NCBI GenBank assembly: GCA_964432595.1
Contig: CAYSOF010000012.1
Coordinates: 1-64,000, forward strand
DNA: 64,000 nt
Reading direction: 5' to 3'
Source: DASYLJ01 sp964432595
Lineage (GTDB): Bacteria > Desulfobacterota > Binatia > DP-6
Positions within the stretch are counted from its first letter, which is position 1, and each line of letters opens with the position of its first letter. Shown here one piece after another: positions 28,525 to 36,052 of this stretch. Both the position numbers and the translations under genes were made by a program. Under the pieces are notes generated by a model, which saw nothing but the letters and a program-made list of their open reading frames with translations, ran no database searches and was not told the DNA's origin.

Positions 28525-28755
28525 ATGACGATTCCCGCCGCGTTCGCCGTTTCGCTGACCGCTCCCACCTTCACCGTGGGCTCGGGCTTCGACGTCCTCG
28601 CCTTGTTCGGTCTGTCCGCGGTGGCCCTGGTCTTCGGCGTCCTGATCGCACGACTCGCCGGCGACTGCCCCACCGCTCGGACGCCGGGTGACACCTTCAC
28701 GCCCGACGCGTCCTCGCGCCGGCGCGGCATCGCGCTGCTGCGCGAAGCGGCCTGA
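28525..28755 (+). CDS. Small membrane protein 1 of the sigma-54 module
   Basis: This 76-residue protein has one strong transmembrane segment (about 22-45, DVLALFGLSAVALVFGVLIA) followed by a basic, polar tail ending RRRGIALLREAA. I do not recognise a family. GGAGG at 28511-28515 is 9 nt before this ATG; two further in-frame ATGs at 28516 and 28519 are too close to it. It is the first gene after a near-consensus sigma-54 promoter and is divergent from the kinase/regulator pair, so it is the probable regulated output. The stop is 2 nt before the next start. Confidence 0.65.
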   Translation: MTIPAAFAVSLTAPTFTVGSGFDVLALFGLSAVALVFGVLIARLAGDCPTARTPGDTFTPDASSRRRGIALLREAA

Positions 28756-28757
28756 TC

Positions 28758-28967
28758 ATGACGGCCTTCGGATTCCCCCCGGTGGCACCGGCGATGACGC
28801 TCGCCGACCTCTACGGTCCCGTGGCCGTGCTGGCTCTCGTGGCGGTATTCGCGGTGATGGGCGTCCTCGTGACCGGGCTCGTCCTCGACCTGCGCGACGC
28901 GCGCCATCGGCGCGGCACGCCGCCGACCATCGTGACGGCGCGGCGCACGGCGCGGCCGGCCGCGTAG
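28758..28967 (+). CDS. Small membrane protein 2 of the sigma-54 module
   Basis: This 69-residue protein has a short N-terminus, one transmembrane segment (about 19-43, VAVLALVAVFAVMGVLVTGLVL) and a basic tail (RDARHRRGTPP ... RRTARPAA). Its organisation mirrors the preceding protein although the sequences are not clearly homologous. It has no independent ribosome site; the 2-nt gap suggests translational coupling. Function unknown. A pair of single-span proteins under phosphorelay control could modify a membrane complex. Confidence 0.6.
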   Translation: MTAFGFPPVAPAMTLADLYGPVAVLALVAVFAVMGVLVTGLVLDLRDARHRRGTPPTIVTARRTARPAA

Positions 28968-28987
28968 CCCGCCACCGGCCGCCGTGC

Positions 28988-28993
28988 TACGCG
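28988..28993 (+). promoter_or_regulatory. GCTACGCG -10-like box close to start codon
   Basis: TACGCG, preceded by GTGC, ends 7 nt before the ATG at 29001, which has no ribosome site. This predicts a leaderless transcript. Confidence 0.45.
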
Positions 28994-29000
28994 TCGCTGC

Positions 29001-29387
29001 ATGCCCTCGCTGGCGGAGCGGCTCGCGCGCGTGGCGCGGCGGCAGACGCTGTCGCTCACACACCACGGTCGGAAGAGCGGGACGCCCTATGCCGTCACGA
29101 TCTGGTTCGTGGTCGACGGTGAGACCGTCTGGCTCGCGAGCGCCGATCTCCGCCGCCAGTGGACGCGCAACGTCCGCGTGCGGCCCGACGTCGAGGTGAC
29201 GATCGGGGAGGAGCGCTTCGCGGGCACGGTCACGGCGATCACCGACCCCGGCACGCTCGCCCACGTCGTCGAGGTGCTCGCCGACAAGTACTGGTTCGCG
29301 AAGCCCGTCATCTGGTTCGACCAGTGGATGGGCCGTCCCGGCCTCGGGCCGTACGGCGGCGCGTTCCGGCTCGACCTGCGCGGCTAG
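29001..29387 (+). CDS. F420H2-dependent (Ddn-like) nitroreductase-family protein
   Basis: This 128-residue split-barrel protein contains SLTHHGRKSGTPYAVTIWFV, then WLASADLRRQWTRNVRVRPDVEVTIG. The pattern, with a Gly-Arg-Lys-Ser-Gly turn and a Trp-x-x-Asn-x-Arg stretch, is that of the deazaflavin (F420)-dependent nitroreductase/quinone reductase family. It would use F420H2 to reduce quinones or nitro compounds, consistent with the F420 reductase at 24180. It is distinct from the exported split-barrel protein at 6891, which lacks these motifs. Confidence 0.75.
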   Translation: MPSLAERLARVARRQTLSLTHHGRKSGTPYAVTIWFVVDGETVWLASADLRRQWTRNVRVRPDVEVTIGEERFAGTVTAITDPGTLAHVVEVLADKYWFAKPVIWFDQWMGRPGLGPYGGAFRLDLRG

Positions 29388-29407
29388 TCAGAGCATCCTC
29401 GTCGGCC

Positions 29408-32092
29408 TCACTCCACCGTGAGCGTCACGCGGTCGATCAGGATGGCCGAGTCGAAGATGCTGTCCCCGACGTCGTGCGCCGCGAAGCGCAGTATCCCGCT
29501 GCTGCCGGCGAGCGCGGTCACGTCCACCGTCGTGGTGCGCCAGCCGGTCGCATAGACGCCACCCTTGTCGAAGTCCACCTCCACCGAGGTCACCGTGTTG
29601 CACAGATCGTCGATCCGCATCGTCTCCAGGACGACCGCGCCGAGCTCCACGCTCAGGCTGTCCTGGTAGGGGCTGTCGCAGTACTCGAGGAACTCCTCCG
29701 AGAAGAAGTTCCAGTCCCACGAGAGCGTCATCGTCGTGGCTCCCACGGGCAGCGCGGGCAGGCAGATCGGTTGCGTGATGGCACCCGAGTCGACGGTGAA
29801 ACCGAGCCCGGTCGAGATCAGCGCCATCCGGCTGCCGTCGGTCGGCGCCGTGGCGCCGAGCGCGCCGATCACGCGGCCGTCACCGGTCACCGTCCACCCG
29901 GCCACGCTGCCCGCCAGGCCGCTCTCGGTTTCGAAGCTGGCGTTGACGACGTCGGCGGTGCTGAGGGCGAGATCGGTGCGCCCGAGCATCATGAAGGTCG
30001 CTGGGGGGTCGTTGCCATCGGTCAGGCCCGGCGTGAAGGCAGCGCCCGTCGTCTGACCCGCCACCAGCCCGGTGACCAGCGCCGAGCCGCGCTCGCGGGC
30101 AAAGCTCGACGCGACGTAGCCGTCGTATCCGTAGAAGGTGCCGGCGCCGCGGCCGAAGAAGGCGGTCGCCAGCGTCGTGTTGAAGGCGCTGTTGCACGAG
30201 CCGGCGTAGACCACGCTCGACGGGAACCGGACGTTGTGCCGCGTGATGAACGACGGCAGGATCGCCGCCATCCCGTCGGGCATGATGGCGAGCCGGCCGA
30301 GGCGGAGGTCGAACTCCCACTGCGCGAGGTTCTCGGCCGACAGCACGGTGCCCGTCAGGAGAACGGCCTGCGCACCGATCGAGCTCCAGCGCCACTCCTC
30401 CCGATAGGCGTCCACGATGCTGTGGAAGAAGGTGTCGCCGTGCGAGGCGATCACGACGAGCCCGTAGCGGTCGAGGTTCTGGAAGCGCTCGGCCCCGGCC
30501 TCGGCCCCGGCCCACGTGTCCACCGACCACGGCGGGCACTGCGAGGCGGCGAGCAGCGCCGCGACGTCGGCCGGCTCCTCGTCCGGGAAGTGCGGTGCGA
30601 GCACGGCGGCGCGGCGGCTGCCGACGGCCGTGCTGCCGGCGCCGTCGCGAGCGGCGGGCGGCGTTCCCCTCGGCGGCCCGGCGGGTGATGCGGGCGGGGC
30701 GGGACGCACGGTTCCCGCGCGGCGCGCCGTCTGATCGTAGCCGAGCACCCCGCCCAGCAGACCGTTCGCGTCCACCCACCACGCGCCGAGCCCGCTCTCC
30801 GACTGTCCGGCGAGGCGGGCGCCGCGCGCCTGGGCCAACGTGACGACGTCGCCCAGGGCGGTCTCCGCGGTCGCGCCGCCGGCGGTGGCGGTCTCGAAGA
30901 GCGCTCGCGCGTCGTTTGCGAGCGCCACGGCGGCGTCGAGCTGCTCTTGGGAAACATGCTCGACGATGGGCATCGTCAGGAGCGGCGACAGCGCGACCAG
31001 GTCGGGCTGTGAGAGCGTCCGTGCCGAGACGCGGTAGTGATTCAGCCCGGTGCGGATGCCGCCGAGCGTGAGCTTGCCGGTGTGGACGCCGTCGGCCTGG
31101 ATTTCGTCGCCGCCGTCGAGGTCGCCGTCGTCGGCCATGGCGCCGACGGGGTTCTCACTCCCGTTGTCGAGGACGCGCACGAGATGCACGCTCGCGGGGT
31201 CGAGGTCGGGGTTGGCGACGATGGCCTGGCGCACGACGACGATCGCACCCTCGCTCACGAAGAGGGCGTCCGGGTTCGCCACCGGCACGCCGTCGAAGGC
31301 GAGGCCGTTCAAGTTGTAGGTGGCGACGAGGACGTCATTCGTGAGGTTGCCGTCAGGATCGAGGGCGCTCACGGTGATGCGGTTGTCGCCGGGCTGAAGC
31401 GGGATGTCCGTGATCGTCCAGTTCTCGGCGGCCAGTACCGAGCCGCCGCCGCCGCGATCGTTCGTCCACGTGAGGCCCGTGACGACGTCGTCGTCGAAGG
31501 CCAGGCCGCCGAGCGTGATGCTGGCTGCGGCGAAGCTGATGCCGTCGTACACCGTGGGGCTCGTGATCTGCAGCGTCGGCGGGATGCCCTGCACCGGCCC
31601 GCGCCGCTGTGGCTGACAGGCGGGCGGCGTGCCGTCGGCACTCTTCTTGGTGCCCCGGCGCCGCGGGCTCCGTCGCTCGAAGGCCCACGCGATGTCACCG
31701 CACGCCTTCTCCTCGCCGATCGCCACGGTGAGCGGGACCGGGCCGGGCAGGTCACCGAGCTCGACCCCGCCGCCCACGACGTCCACAGCAGATTTCCCGA
31801 CCTTGACCGTCACACGCTTGACTCCCGGCGCGCGGGTCTTCCACGCGTACCCACCCTTGCGACGCCGGAAACTGCCGGCCGGGATGTCCACCGCGACGTC
31901 GCCGAACCGGATGGTCACCGCGACCTGGGTCAGATCGACCGCCGGCATGGCGCCGACCTGCGTCCGGATGCGAAAGGGGTCGGTGCTACCCGCGTCGACC
32001 AGCGTCGCATCCACCCGGGTGCGCTCGATGGTGAGCGCGTGGGCGCTGACGGCCGCGGCGAGCAGAGCGACGGACGCGACGAGGGTGTGCAT
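29408..32092 (-). CDS. Large secreted protein with a clan-CD-like His/Cys core
   Basis: From the ATG at 32092 this is an 894-residue protein with a signal peptide (MHTLVASVALLAAAVSAHA). Residues about 20-420 are beta-rich, Ig-like. The central region contains GLVVIASHGDTFF (H551) and later SSVVYAGSCNSAF (C633), followed by FFGRGAGTFYGYDGYVASSFA. A hydrophobic strand ending in His-Gly and another ending in Ser-Cys is the signature of clan CD cysteine peptidases (gingipain/CHAT/caspase). The last 200 residues (NASFETESGLAGSVAGWTV ...) look like a carbohydrate-binding or anchor beta-sandwich. No annotated family is certain. The spacing of 82 residues between His and Cys is longer than usual. Confidence 0.6.
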   Translation of the reverse strand: MHTLVASVALLAAAVSAHALTIERTRVDATLVDAGSTDPFRIRTQVGAMPAVDLTQVAVTIRFGDVAVDIPAGSFRRRKGGYAWKTRAPGVKRVTVKVGKSAVDVVGGGVELGDLPGPVPLTVAIGEEKACGDIAWAFERRSPRRRGTKKSADGTPPACQPQRRGPVQGIPPTLQITSPTVYDGISFAAASITLGGLAFDDDVVTGLTWTNDRGGGGSVLAAENWTITDIPLQPGDNRITVSALDPDGNLTNDVLVATYNLNGLAFDGVPVANPDALFVSEGAIVVVRQAIVANPDLDPASVHLVRVLDNGSENPVGAMADDGDLDGGDEIQADGVHTGKLTLGGIRTGLNHYRVSARTLSQPDLVALSPLLTMPIVEHVSQEQLDAAVALANDARALFETATAGGATAETALGDVVTLAQARGARLAGQSESGLGAWWVDANGLLGGVLGYDQTARRAGTVRPAPPASPAGPPRGTPPAARDGAGSTAVGSRRAAVLAPHFPDEEPADVAALLAASQCPPWSVDTWAGAEAGAERFQNLDRYGLVVIASHGDTFFHSIVDAYREEWRWSSIGAQAVLLTGTVLSAENLAQWEFDLRLGRLAIMPDGMAAILPSFITRHNVRFPSSVVYAGSCNSAFNTTLATAFFGRGAGTFYGYDGYVASSFARERGSALVTGLVAGQTTGAAFTPGLTDGNDPPATFMMLGRTDLALSTADVVNASFETESGLAGSVAGWTVTGDGRVIGALGATAPTDGSRMALISTGLGFTVDSGAITQPICLPALPVGATTMTLSWDWNFFSEEFLEYCDSPYQDSLSVELGAVVLETMRIDDLCNTVTSVEVDFDKGGVYATGWRTTTVDVTALAGSSGILRFAAHDVGDSIFDSAILIDRVTLTVE

Positions 32093-32178
32093 GCCCGCAG
32101 GCGAAGCAATCCGCATGCCGGCCGTAGGGGTCCGTCACTCGAAGGGGCATCGAGCTCGGACGCATTGATGATCCACAT

Positions 32179-32199
32179 GCGACCAGATTAATTGGTCGC
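32179..32199. promoter_or_regulatory. 21-bp palindrome with AT-rich core
   Basis: GCGACCA-GATTAAT-TGGTCGC has 7-bp perfect arms around an unusually AT-rich centre for this genome. It lies 87-107 bp upstream of the secreted-protein start at 32092 and downstream of the alpha/beta hydrolase, and looks like a transcription-factor operator. Confidence 0.45.
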
Positions 32200-32255
32200 T
32201 TTGAAGCGGTTCACCCGCGCGCCGCGGTCCTGATGGCGCGCACGATGGACGGCAT

Positions 32256-32291
32256 GAGCCGGCCGGCCCCTCCGCACGGGGTCTCCGGCTC
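32256..32291 (-). terminator. Possible hairpin after the alpha/beta hydrolase
   Basis: GAGCCGG (32256-32262) pairs with CCGGCTC (32285-32291), with an inner CCCC/GGGG stem. It is 18 bp past the stop of the minus-strand hydrolase. It has no U-tract and an internal loop, so it is a weak candidate. Confidence 0.3.
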
Positions 32292-32308
32292 CAACCGCCA
32301 CCTCGAGG

Positions 32309-33481
32309 CTAGACGCCTGGCCGCCCCAGATCGTGCTCGGTGAGCCATCGCGTGCAGACGTCGACCGCCTCGGTCAGCTTCGGATGCTGATCGGGGCCGA
32401 TGTAGTAGTGGTTCGCGCCCGCGACGCAGTGGAGCCGCTTGTCGTCGTGGCCGATCGCGTCGAACATCGTCGTCGCCAGCGACGGCAGGCAGATGTTGTC
32501 GGCACCGTTGTAGATCACCAGCGCCGGCACCGTGATGGCGGCGGCGGCGCGGAGGCCGTCGGCGAGCGCGTCGTCCCAGCTCCACTGGGACAGCCACGAC
32601 CGCAGGCTGCAGAAGCGCGCGAGCCCGACGGGCCCGTTGTTCACGACGCGCGGGTCGCCGAGGTAGCTGACGCCCACCTCGCGCTCGTTCGGGTCGATCG
32701 TCCCGTCGAGCGTGGCCGGGTCGGCCATCGTGCCGTGCACGACGAATCCGCGCTCGTCGGCGACGCGTCCCGCGGCGCGCAGGCGCGCGAGCTCGGCCTT
32801 CACCCACGCGGTGATGCGCCGATTGCGGTCGATCTGCGCCTGCCGGTAGCGCGCGAGCCACGCGGGCGAGTACGGCGGCGTCGGCGCGGACGGGCCGTAG
32901 AGGTCGAGCTCGGGATCGCGGTCGTCGGGATCGGCCTCGTCGCGGATCGACGGGTCGAGCGACTCGGTGAGCACGCCGTGACGGCTCGGATGCGCCGCGA
33001 GCAGCATCACCGCGTCCGCCGGGATCAGACCGGCCGCCGTCAGGTCGGGCGGATCGCCCGCGGGCGTCGCGCGCACCGTCGGCCGCTCCGCCTGCTCCTG
33101 ATAATAGAGCGACAGCGAGCCGCCGCCGCTCCAGCCGGCGAGCACGATCTTCTTGTAGCCGAGCCGGTCGCGCGCGTCGCGGATCGCCGCGCCCAGATCG
33201 AGCACGACCTTCTCCATGATGAGCGCGGCATCGGAACGGTAGCGGCTGTTGCAGTAGATGACGTGGTGCCCCGCGCGCGCGAGCTGCCGCACCATCGGCA
33301 GATACGCGCCGCCGCCGATCGGGTGCATGAACACTAGGACCGTCTCGGACGGCTGGTCCTTCGGACGCAGCAGGTACGACTCGCAGACGACGACGCCCTC
33401 GACGCCGCCATAGGTGTCCTTGAATGCCGCCTGCTCCGTGTAGACCAGCGGATACGCGATCTGCTCCACCGCGCGTTTCAT
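32309..33481 (-). CDS. Alpha/beta hydrolase
   Basis: This 390-residue protein has an alpha/beta-hydrolase fold: oxyanion-side motif FMHPIGGGAYLP, nucleophile elbow GWSGG in IVLAGWSGGGSLSLYY, an Asp-bearing strand VPALVIYNGADNICLPS and a late His in CVAGANHYYIGP. These give a complete Ser-Asp-His set. A roughly 120-residue lid lies in between. It probably hydrolyses a C-C or ester bond. GAGGAG 6 nt before the ATG at 33481 supports the start. It follows the flavoprotein gene by 16 bp and shares its TetR operator. Confidence 0.8.
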   Translation of the reverse strand: MKRAVEQIAYPLVYTEQAAFKDTYGGVEGVVVCESYLLRPKDQPSETVLVFMHPIGGGAYLPMVRQLARAGHHVIYCNSRYRSDAALIMEKVVLDLGAAIRDARDRLGYKKIVLAGWSGGGSLSLYYQEQAERPTVRATPAGDPPDLTAAGLIPADAVMLLAAHPSRHGVLTESLDPSIRDEADPDDRDPELDLYGPSAPTPPYSPAWLARYRQAQIDRNRRITAWVKAELARLRAAGRVADERGFVVHGTMADPATLDGTIDPNEREVGVSYLGDPRVVNNGPVGLARFCSLRSWLSQWSWDDALADGLRAAAAITVPALVIYNGADNICLPSLATTMFDAIGHDDKRLHCVAGANHYYIGPDQHPKLTEAVDVCTRWLTEHDLGRPGV

Positions 33482-33497
33482 GCGTTGCTCCTCGTGC

Positions 33498-34661
33498 TCA
33501 GACCATGTCCGTCGGACGCAACCCCAGCCCAAGCGCGTAGCGCCCCGCCAGCTCCGCGGTGCGATCCCAGTCGAAGACGACGTGCCCCTTGAGCGTCTCG
33601 ACGTCGCGCTGCAGCCGCTGCAGCGGATGGTCGGCGTAGTACACGCTCGCGCCCGCCCCCTCGCACACCATCCCGATGATGCGACGCGCCGCCCGCACCG
33701 TGGCGGCCGCCGCCAGCCTGGTGTCGACACGCAGCTGATCGGTCGGCCGCCCCGCGGCCGCGGCATCGACGACCGCGGCGATCGCCGCATCCCACCGGCA
33801 GCGCGCAGCGGCGAGGTCGCTCGTCGCGGTCGCCAGTCGCACCTGCGCCGCGGGCTGCTCCGCCGCGCGATCGCCGAGCGAGTACGACAGCACGCGCCCG
33901 ACGAGCCGATCGCGATGCAGCGCCACGGCGGCCTCGGCGGCGCCCAGCGCGGGCGCCGACGCGACGAGCGAGAGCACCGACGCGACGGGGACGTTCGCCA
34001 GACCGTCGCCGTCGAGGCACTCGACGCTGTCGAGCAGCGTCCGCGCGTCGATCGTGCGATGCGTCGGGACGAAGCGGTTCTCGACGTGGACGACGTTGCT
34101 GCCGGTGGCGCGCATGCCGGCCGTGAACCAGACGTCCTCCACGCGGACGTCCGACCGTGGCAAGACCGCGAAGCGGCTCGTCGGCATCGGCTGGAGCTGC
34201 AGCGCGTGGACCATCACCCAGTCCCCGTGCGCGATGCCCGTCGCCCATTCCCAGCGCCCGTGCACCACGAACCCGCCGTCGACCGGGGCGATCTGCCCCG
34301 TCGGTGCGAGCGGCGCAGGCGCGAGCGGCGGGCGCCCGCCCGCGAACAGCTCCTCGTGCGCCTCGCGCGGGAACTTCGAGAGCAGCCAGCCGTGCAGCAT
34401 CAGGAAGGACATCGTCCACGCGGTGGCGGGGCAGCCGTGCGCGAGCAGCCGGGTGCTCTGGCAGATCGTGTCGAGCCCGAGCCCGTGGCCGCCGAGCGAC
34501 GTGGGCACGACCACGGCGAAGAGATCGGCCGCCTCGATCGCGCGCACGATCGCGTCGGGGACGCGCCGGAGCTGCTCACCCTCGGCCGCGTGCGCGTCCA
34601 GCTCGGGTACGAGCGCGACGCAGCGGGCGAGGACGTCGTCGTGGCCGACCGGGCGCATCAC
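33498..34661 (-). CDS. Acyl-CoA-dehydrogenase-fold flavin monooxygenase-like protein
   Basis: This 387-residue protein has the acyl-CoA dehydrogenase fold but resembles the oxygenase branch (HsaA/DszC/HpaB-like): ADLFAVVVPTSLGGHGL, then ATAWTMSFLMLHGWLL, WEWATGIAHGDWVMVHA and a C-terminal domain of the Acyl-CoA_dh_2 type. Members hydroxylate phenols or heteroaromatics using reduced flavin from a separate reductase. The start is GTG/ATG at 34661/34658. A TATGGT box upstream overlaps the TetR operator. It shares an apparent transcript with the alpha/beta hydrolase. Confidence 0.7.
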   Translation of the reverse strand: MMRPVGHDDVLARCVALVPELDAHAAEGEQLRRVPDAIVRAIEAADLFAVVVPTSLGGHGLGLDTICQSTRLLAHGCPATAWTMSFLMLHGWLLSKFPREAHEELFAGGRPPLAPAPLAPTGQIAPVDGGFVVHGRWEWATGIAHGDWVMVHALQLQPMPTSRFAVLPRSDVRVEDVWFTAGMRATGSNVVHVENRFVPTHRTIDARTLLDSVECLDGDGLANVPVASVLSLVASAPALGAAEAAVALHRDRLVGRVLSYSLGDRAAEQPAAQVRLATATSDLAAARCRWDAAIAAVVDAAAAGRPTDQLRVDTRLAAAATVRAARRIIGMVCEGAGASVYYADHPLQRLQRDVETLKGHVVFDWDRTAELAGRYALGLGLRPTDMV

Positions 34662-34668
34662 GGCCGCA

Positions 34669-34686
34669 CCATAAGTCGGTTTATGG
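34669..34686. promoter_or_regulatory. TetR operator A (CCATAA-N6-TTATGG)
   Basis: CCATAAGTCGGTTTATGG is a perfect palindrome with 6-bp arms and a 6-bp spacer, identical in arms and spacing to operator B. On the minus strand its distal arm provides TTATGGT, a TANNNT-type -10 just before the flavoprotein start at 34661, so a bound repressor would block that promoter. Confidence 0.75.
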
Positions 34687-35250
34687 CCGCGAGTCGAGTG
34701 GTCCGAGCACGGCGAAGACGTCGTCGAAGACGCGCTTCGAGAGCTTCCAGGGCAGATGGACGCGGGCGACGCCGAGCGAGAACAGCAGCAGCGCCCGTGT
34801 CCGGGCGCCGGCGCGGCCGTGCCCGAGGTCGCGGAAGGCGCGCTCGACGAACTCGAGGAGCGTCGCGTCGGACGCGCGCACGGCGCGCGCCGCGACCGGG
34901 TTGCTGCCGGCCCAGTCGCGCATCGCGGCGTCGAGCGGCTGCATCCGGGCGTCGCGCGACATCGCGGCCAGCCGGCGCAGGCGGACGACGGGATCGGAAT
35001 GCTCGAGCAGCGGGCGCGCCTGCTCGAACTGATCCTCGCCGTAGAAGCGCGCCAGCTGATCGAGGTAGTCCGTCATGCCGCGGAAGTGGTGGTAGAAGCT
35101 GCCGGTCGTGAGGCCGAGCGCCTTCGTCAGGGCCGGCAGCTTGACGGCGCCGGCGCCGCCGCGGCGCAGCAGCTCCTGCCCGGCCTTCAGCCACAGGTCG
35201 CGCCCCCGGAGCGATGCGTCGTTGCGCGCCGGGCGCCGTGGCTGTGCCAT
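34681..35250 (-). CDS. TetR-family transcriptional regulator
   Basis: This 189-residue protein has an N-terminal helix-turn-helix (VKLPALTKALGLTTGSFYHHFRGMTDYLDQL, the SFYHHF motif being diagnostic) and an all-helical ligand-binding domain (about 70-185). It lies between the flavoprotein gene and the divergent VOC gene. A CCATAA-N6-TTATGG palindrome sits at each of its ends, the start codon itself being inside one. Repression of both flanking units, and of itself, is the simplest reading. The ligand is presumably an aromatic or acyl-type pathway intermediate. Confidence 0.88.
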   Translation of the reverse strand: MAQPRRPARNDASLRGRDLWLKAGQELLRRGGAGAVKLPALTKALGLTTGSFYHHFRGMTDYLDQLARFYGEDQFEQARPLLEHSDPVVRLRRLAAMSRDARMQPLDAAMRDWAGSNPVAARAVRASDATLLEFVERAFRDLGHGRAGARTRALLLFSLGVARVHLPWKLSKRVFDDVFAVLGPLDSRP

Positions 35251-35264
35251 AAGGAGAGTTATGG
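35247..35264. promoter_or_regulatory. TetR operator B (CCATAA-N6-TTATGG)
   Basis: CCATAAGGAGAGTTATGG covers the tetR start codon (35250) on the minus strand. On the plus strand its right arm forms TTATGGT (35259-35265), a possible -10 for the VOC gene starting at 35302. Occupancy would block both divergent genes. Confidence 0.75.
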
Positions 35265-35301
35265 TAAGGGCCGCGAGAGCCCGTCCAACGAGGAGCACGA
35301 T

Positions 35302-35985
35302 ATGACACGACCGTCCGGTATCCACCACCTCGCAATGATGACGAAGGACATGAAGGGGCAGCTCGACTTCTTCACGCAGGTGATGGGCCTGCCGCTGGTC
35401 GCGCTGTACGACATGCACGGCGTACCGGGCGCGTGGCACGCGTTCGTGCGGCTCGACGATCTGACCTACCTCGCGTTCGCCCAGGTGCCGGGCGTCGAGC
35501 ACGTGCCGTCGACCGTCGGCCTGACGCACGCCGGCACCGGCGCCGGGTTCAGCGCGCCCGGCACGATGCAGCACGTGGCGTTCCGCGTCGCGGACGAGGA
35601 CGAGCTCCTCGCGCTGCGCGACCGGTTACGCAGCAACGGCATCGTCGTCATGGGACCCATCGACCACGGCATGTGCCTGTCGATGTATTTCGCCGGCCCC
35701 GAGGGCATGACGCTGGAGGTCGCCTGCTCGTCGGCGCCCATCCCGGCACCGCGCTGGGTGGACCCGGTGGTGGCGGAGCGCGCCGGCATCAGCGCCGCAG
35801 ACCTCGAGCGCTTCCGGAATCCGCCCGCGTTCGTCCGGCCGCCGGCGGCGGTGCCGCAGCCCGCGATCGATCCGTCGAAGCCGCACCTCGCCTACCCGGC
35901 CGACGAGTACCGCAAGATGGTGACCATCCCCGACGACGTCGTGAAGCGAATGGCGAGCGTTCCGGAGCCGCCGGTTCCGGAATAG
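35302..35985 (+). CDS. VOC-family metalloprotein (glyoxalase/extradiol dioxygenase type)
   Basis: This 227-residue protein has two betaalphabetabetabeta modules with metal ligands at the expected places: H9 (GIHHLA), H91 (TMQHVAF) and E139 (GMTLEVAC), the 2-His-1-carboxylate set. VOC proteins act as extradiol dioxygenases, glyoxalases or epimerases. With a flavin monooxygenase-like protein and an alpha/beta hydrolase under the same regulator, ring cleavage is a fair inference. The C-terminal 75 residues (proline-rich) are an extension. AGGAG at 35291-35295 supports the start. Confidence 0.75.
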   Translation: MTRPSGIHHLAMMTKDMKGQLDFFTQVMGLPLVALYDMHGVPGAWHAFVRLDDLTYLAFAQVPGVEHVPSTVGLTHAGTGAGFSAPGTMQHVAFRVADEDELLALRDRLRSNGIVVMGPIDHGMCLSMYFAGPEGMTLEVACSSAPIPAPRWVDPVVAERAGISAADLERFRNPPAFVRPPAAVPQPAIDPSKPHLAYPADEYRKMVTIPDDVVKRMASVPEPPVPE

Positions 35986-36052
35986 TCTTCCCGCCTTTTC
36001 AGCTTGCCAGCGAGGGGTCGATGTAGGATGCCCCGTATCCGGGAGGCACGTC

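Noticed and set aside
29408..30782. Possible second gene inside the large secreted protein (Arg-rich frame)
   Set aside because: Arg/Ala/Gly-rich composition without motifs. The other frame has a coherent signal peptide and strands.
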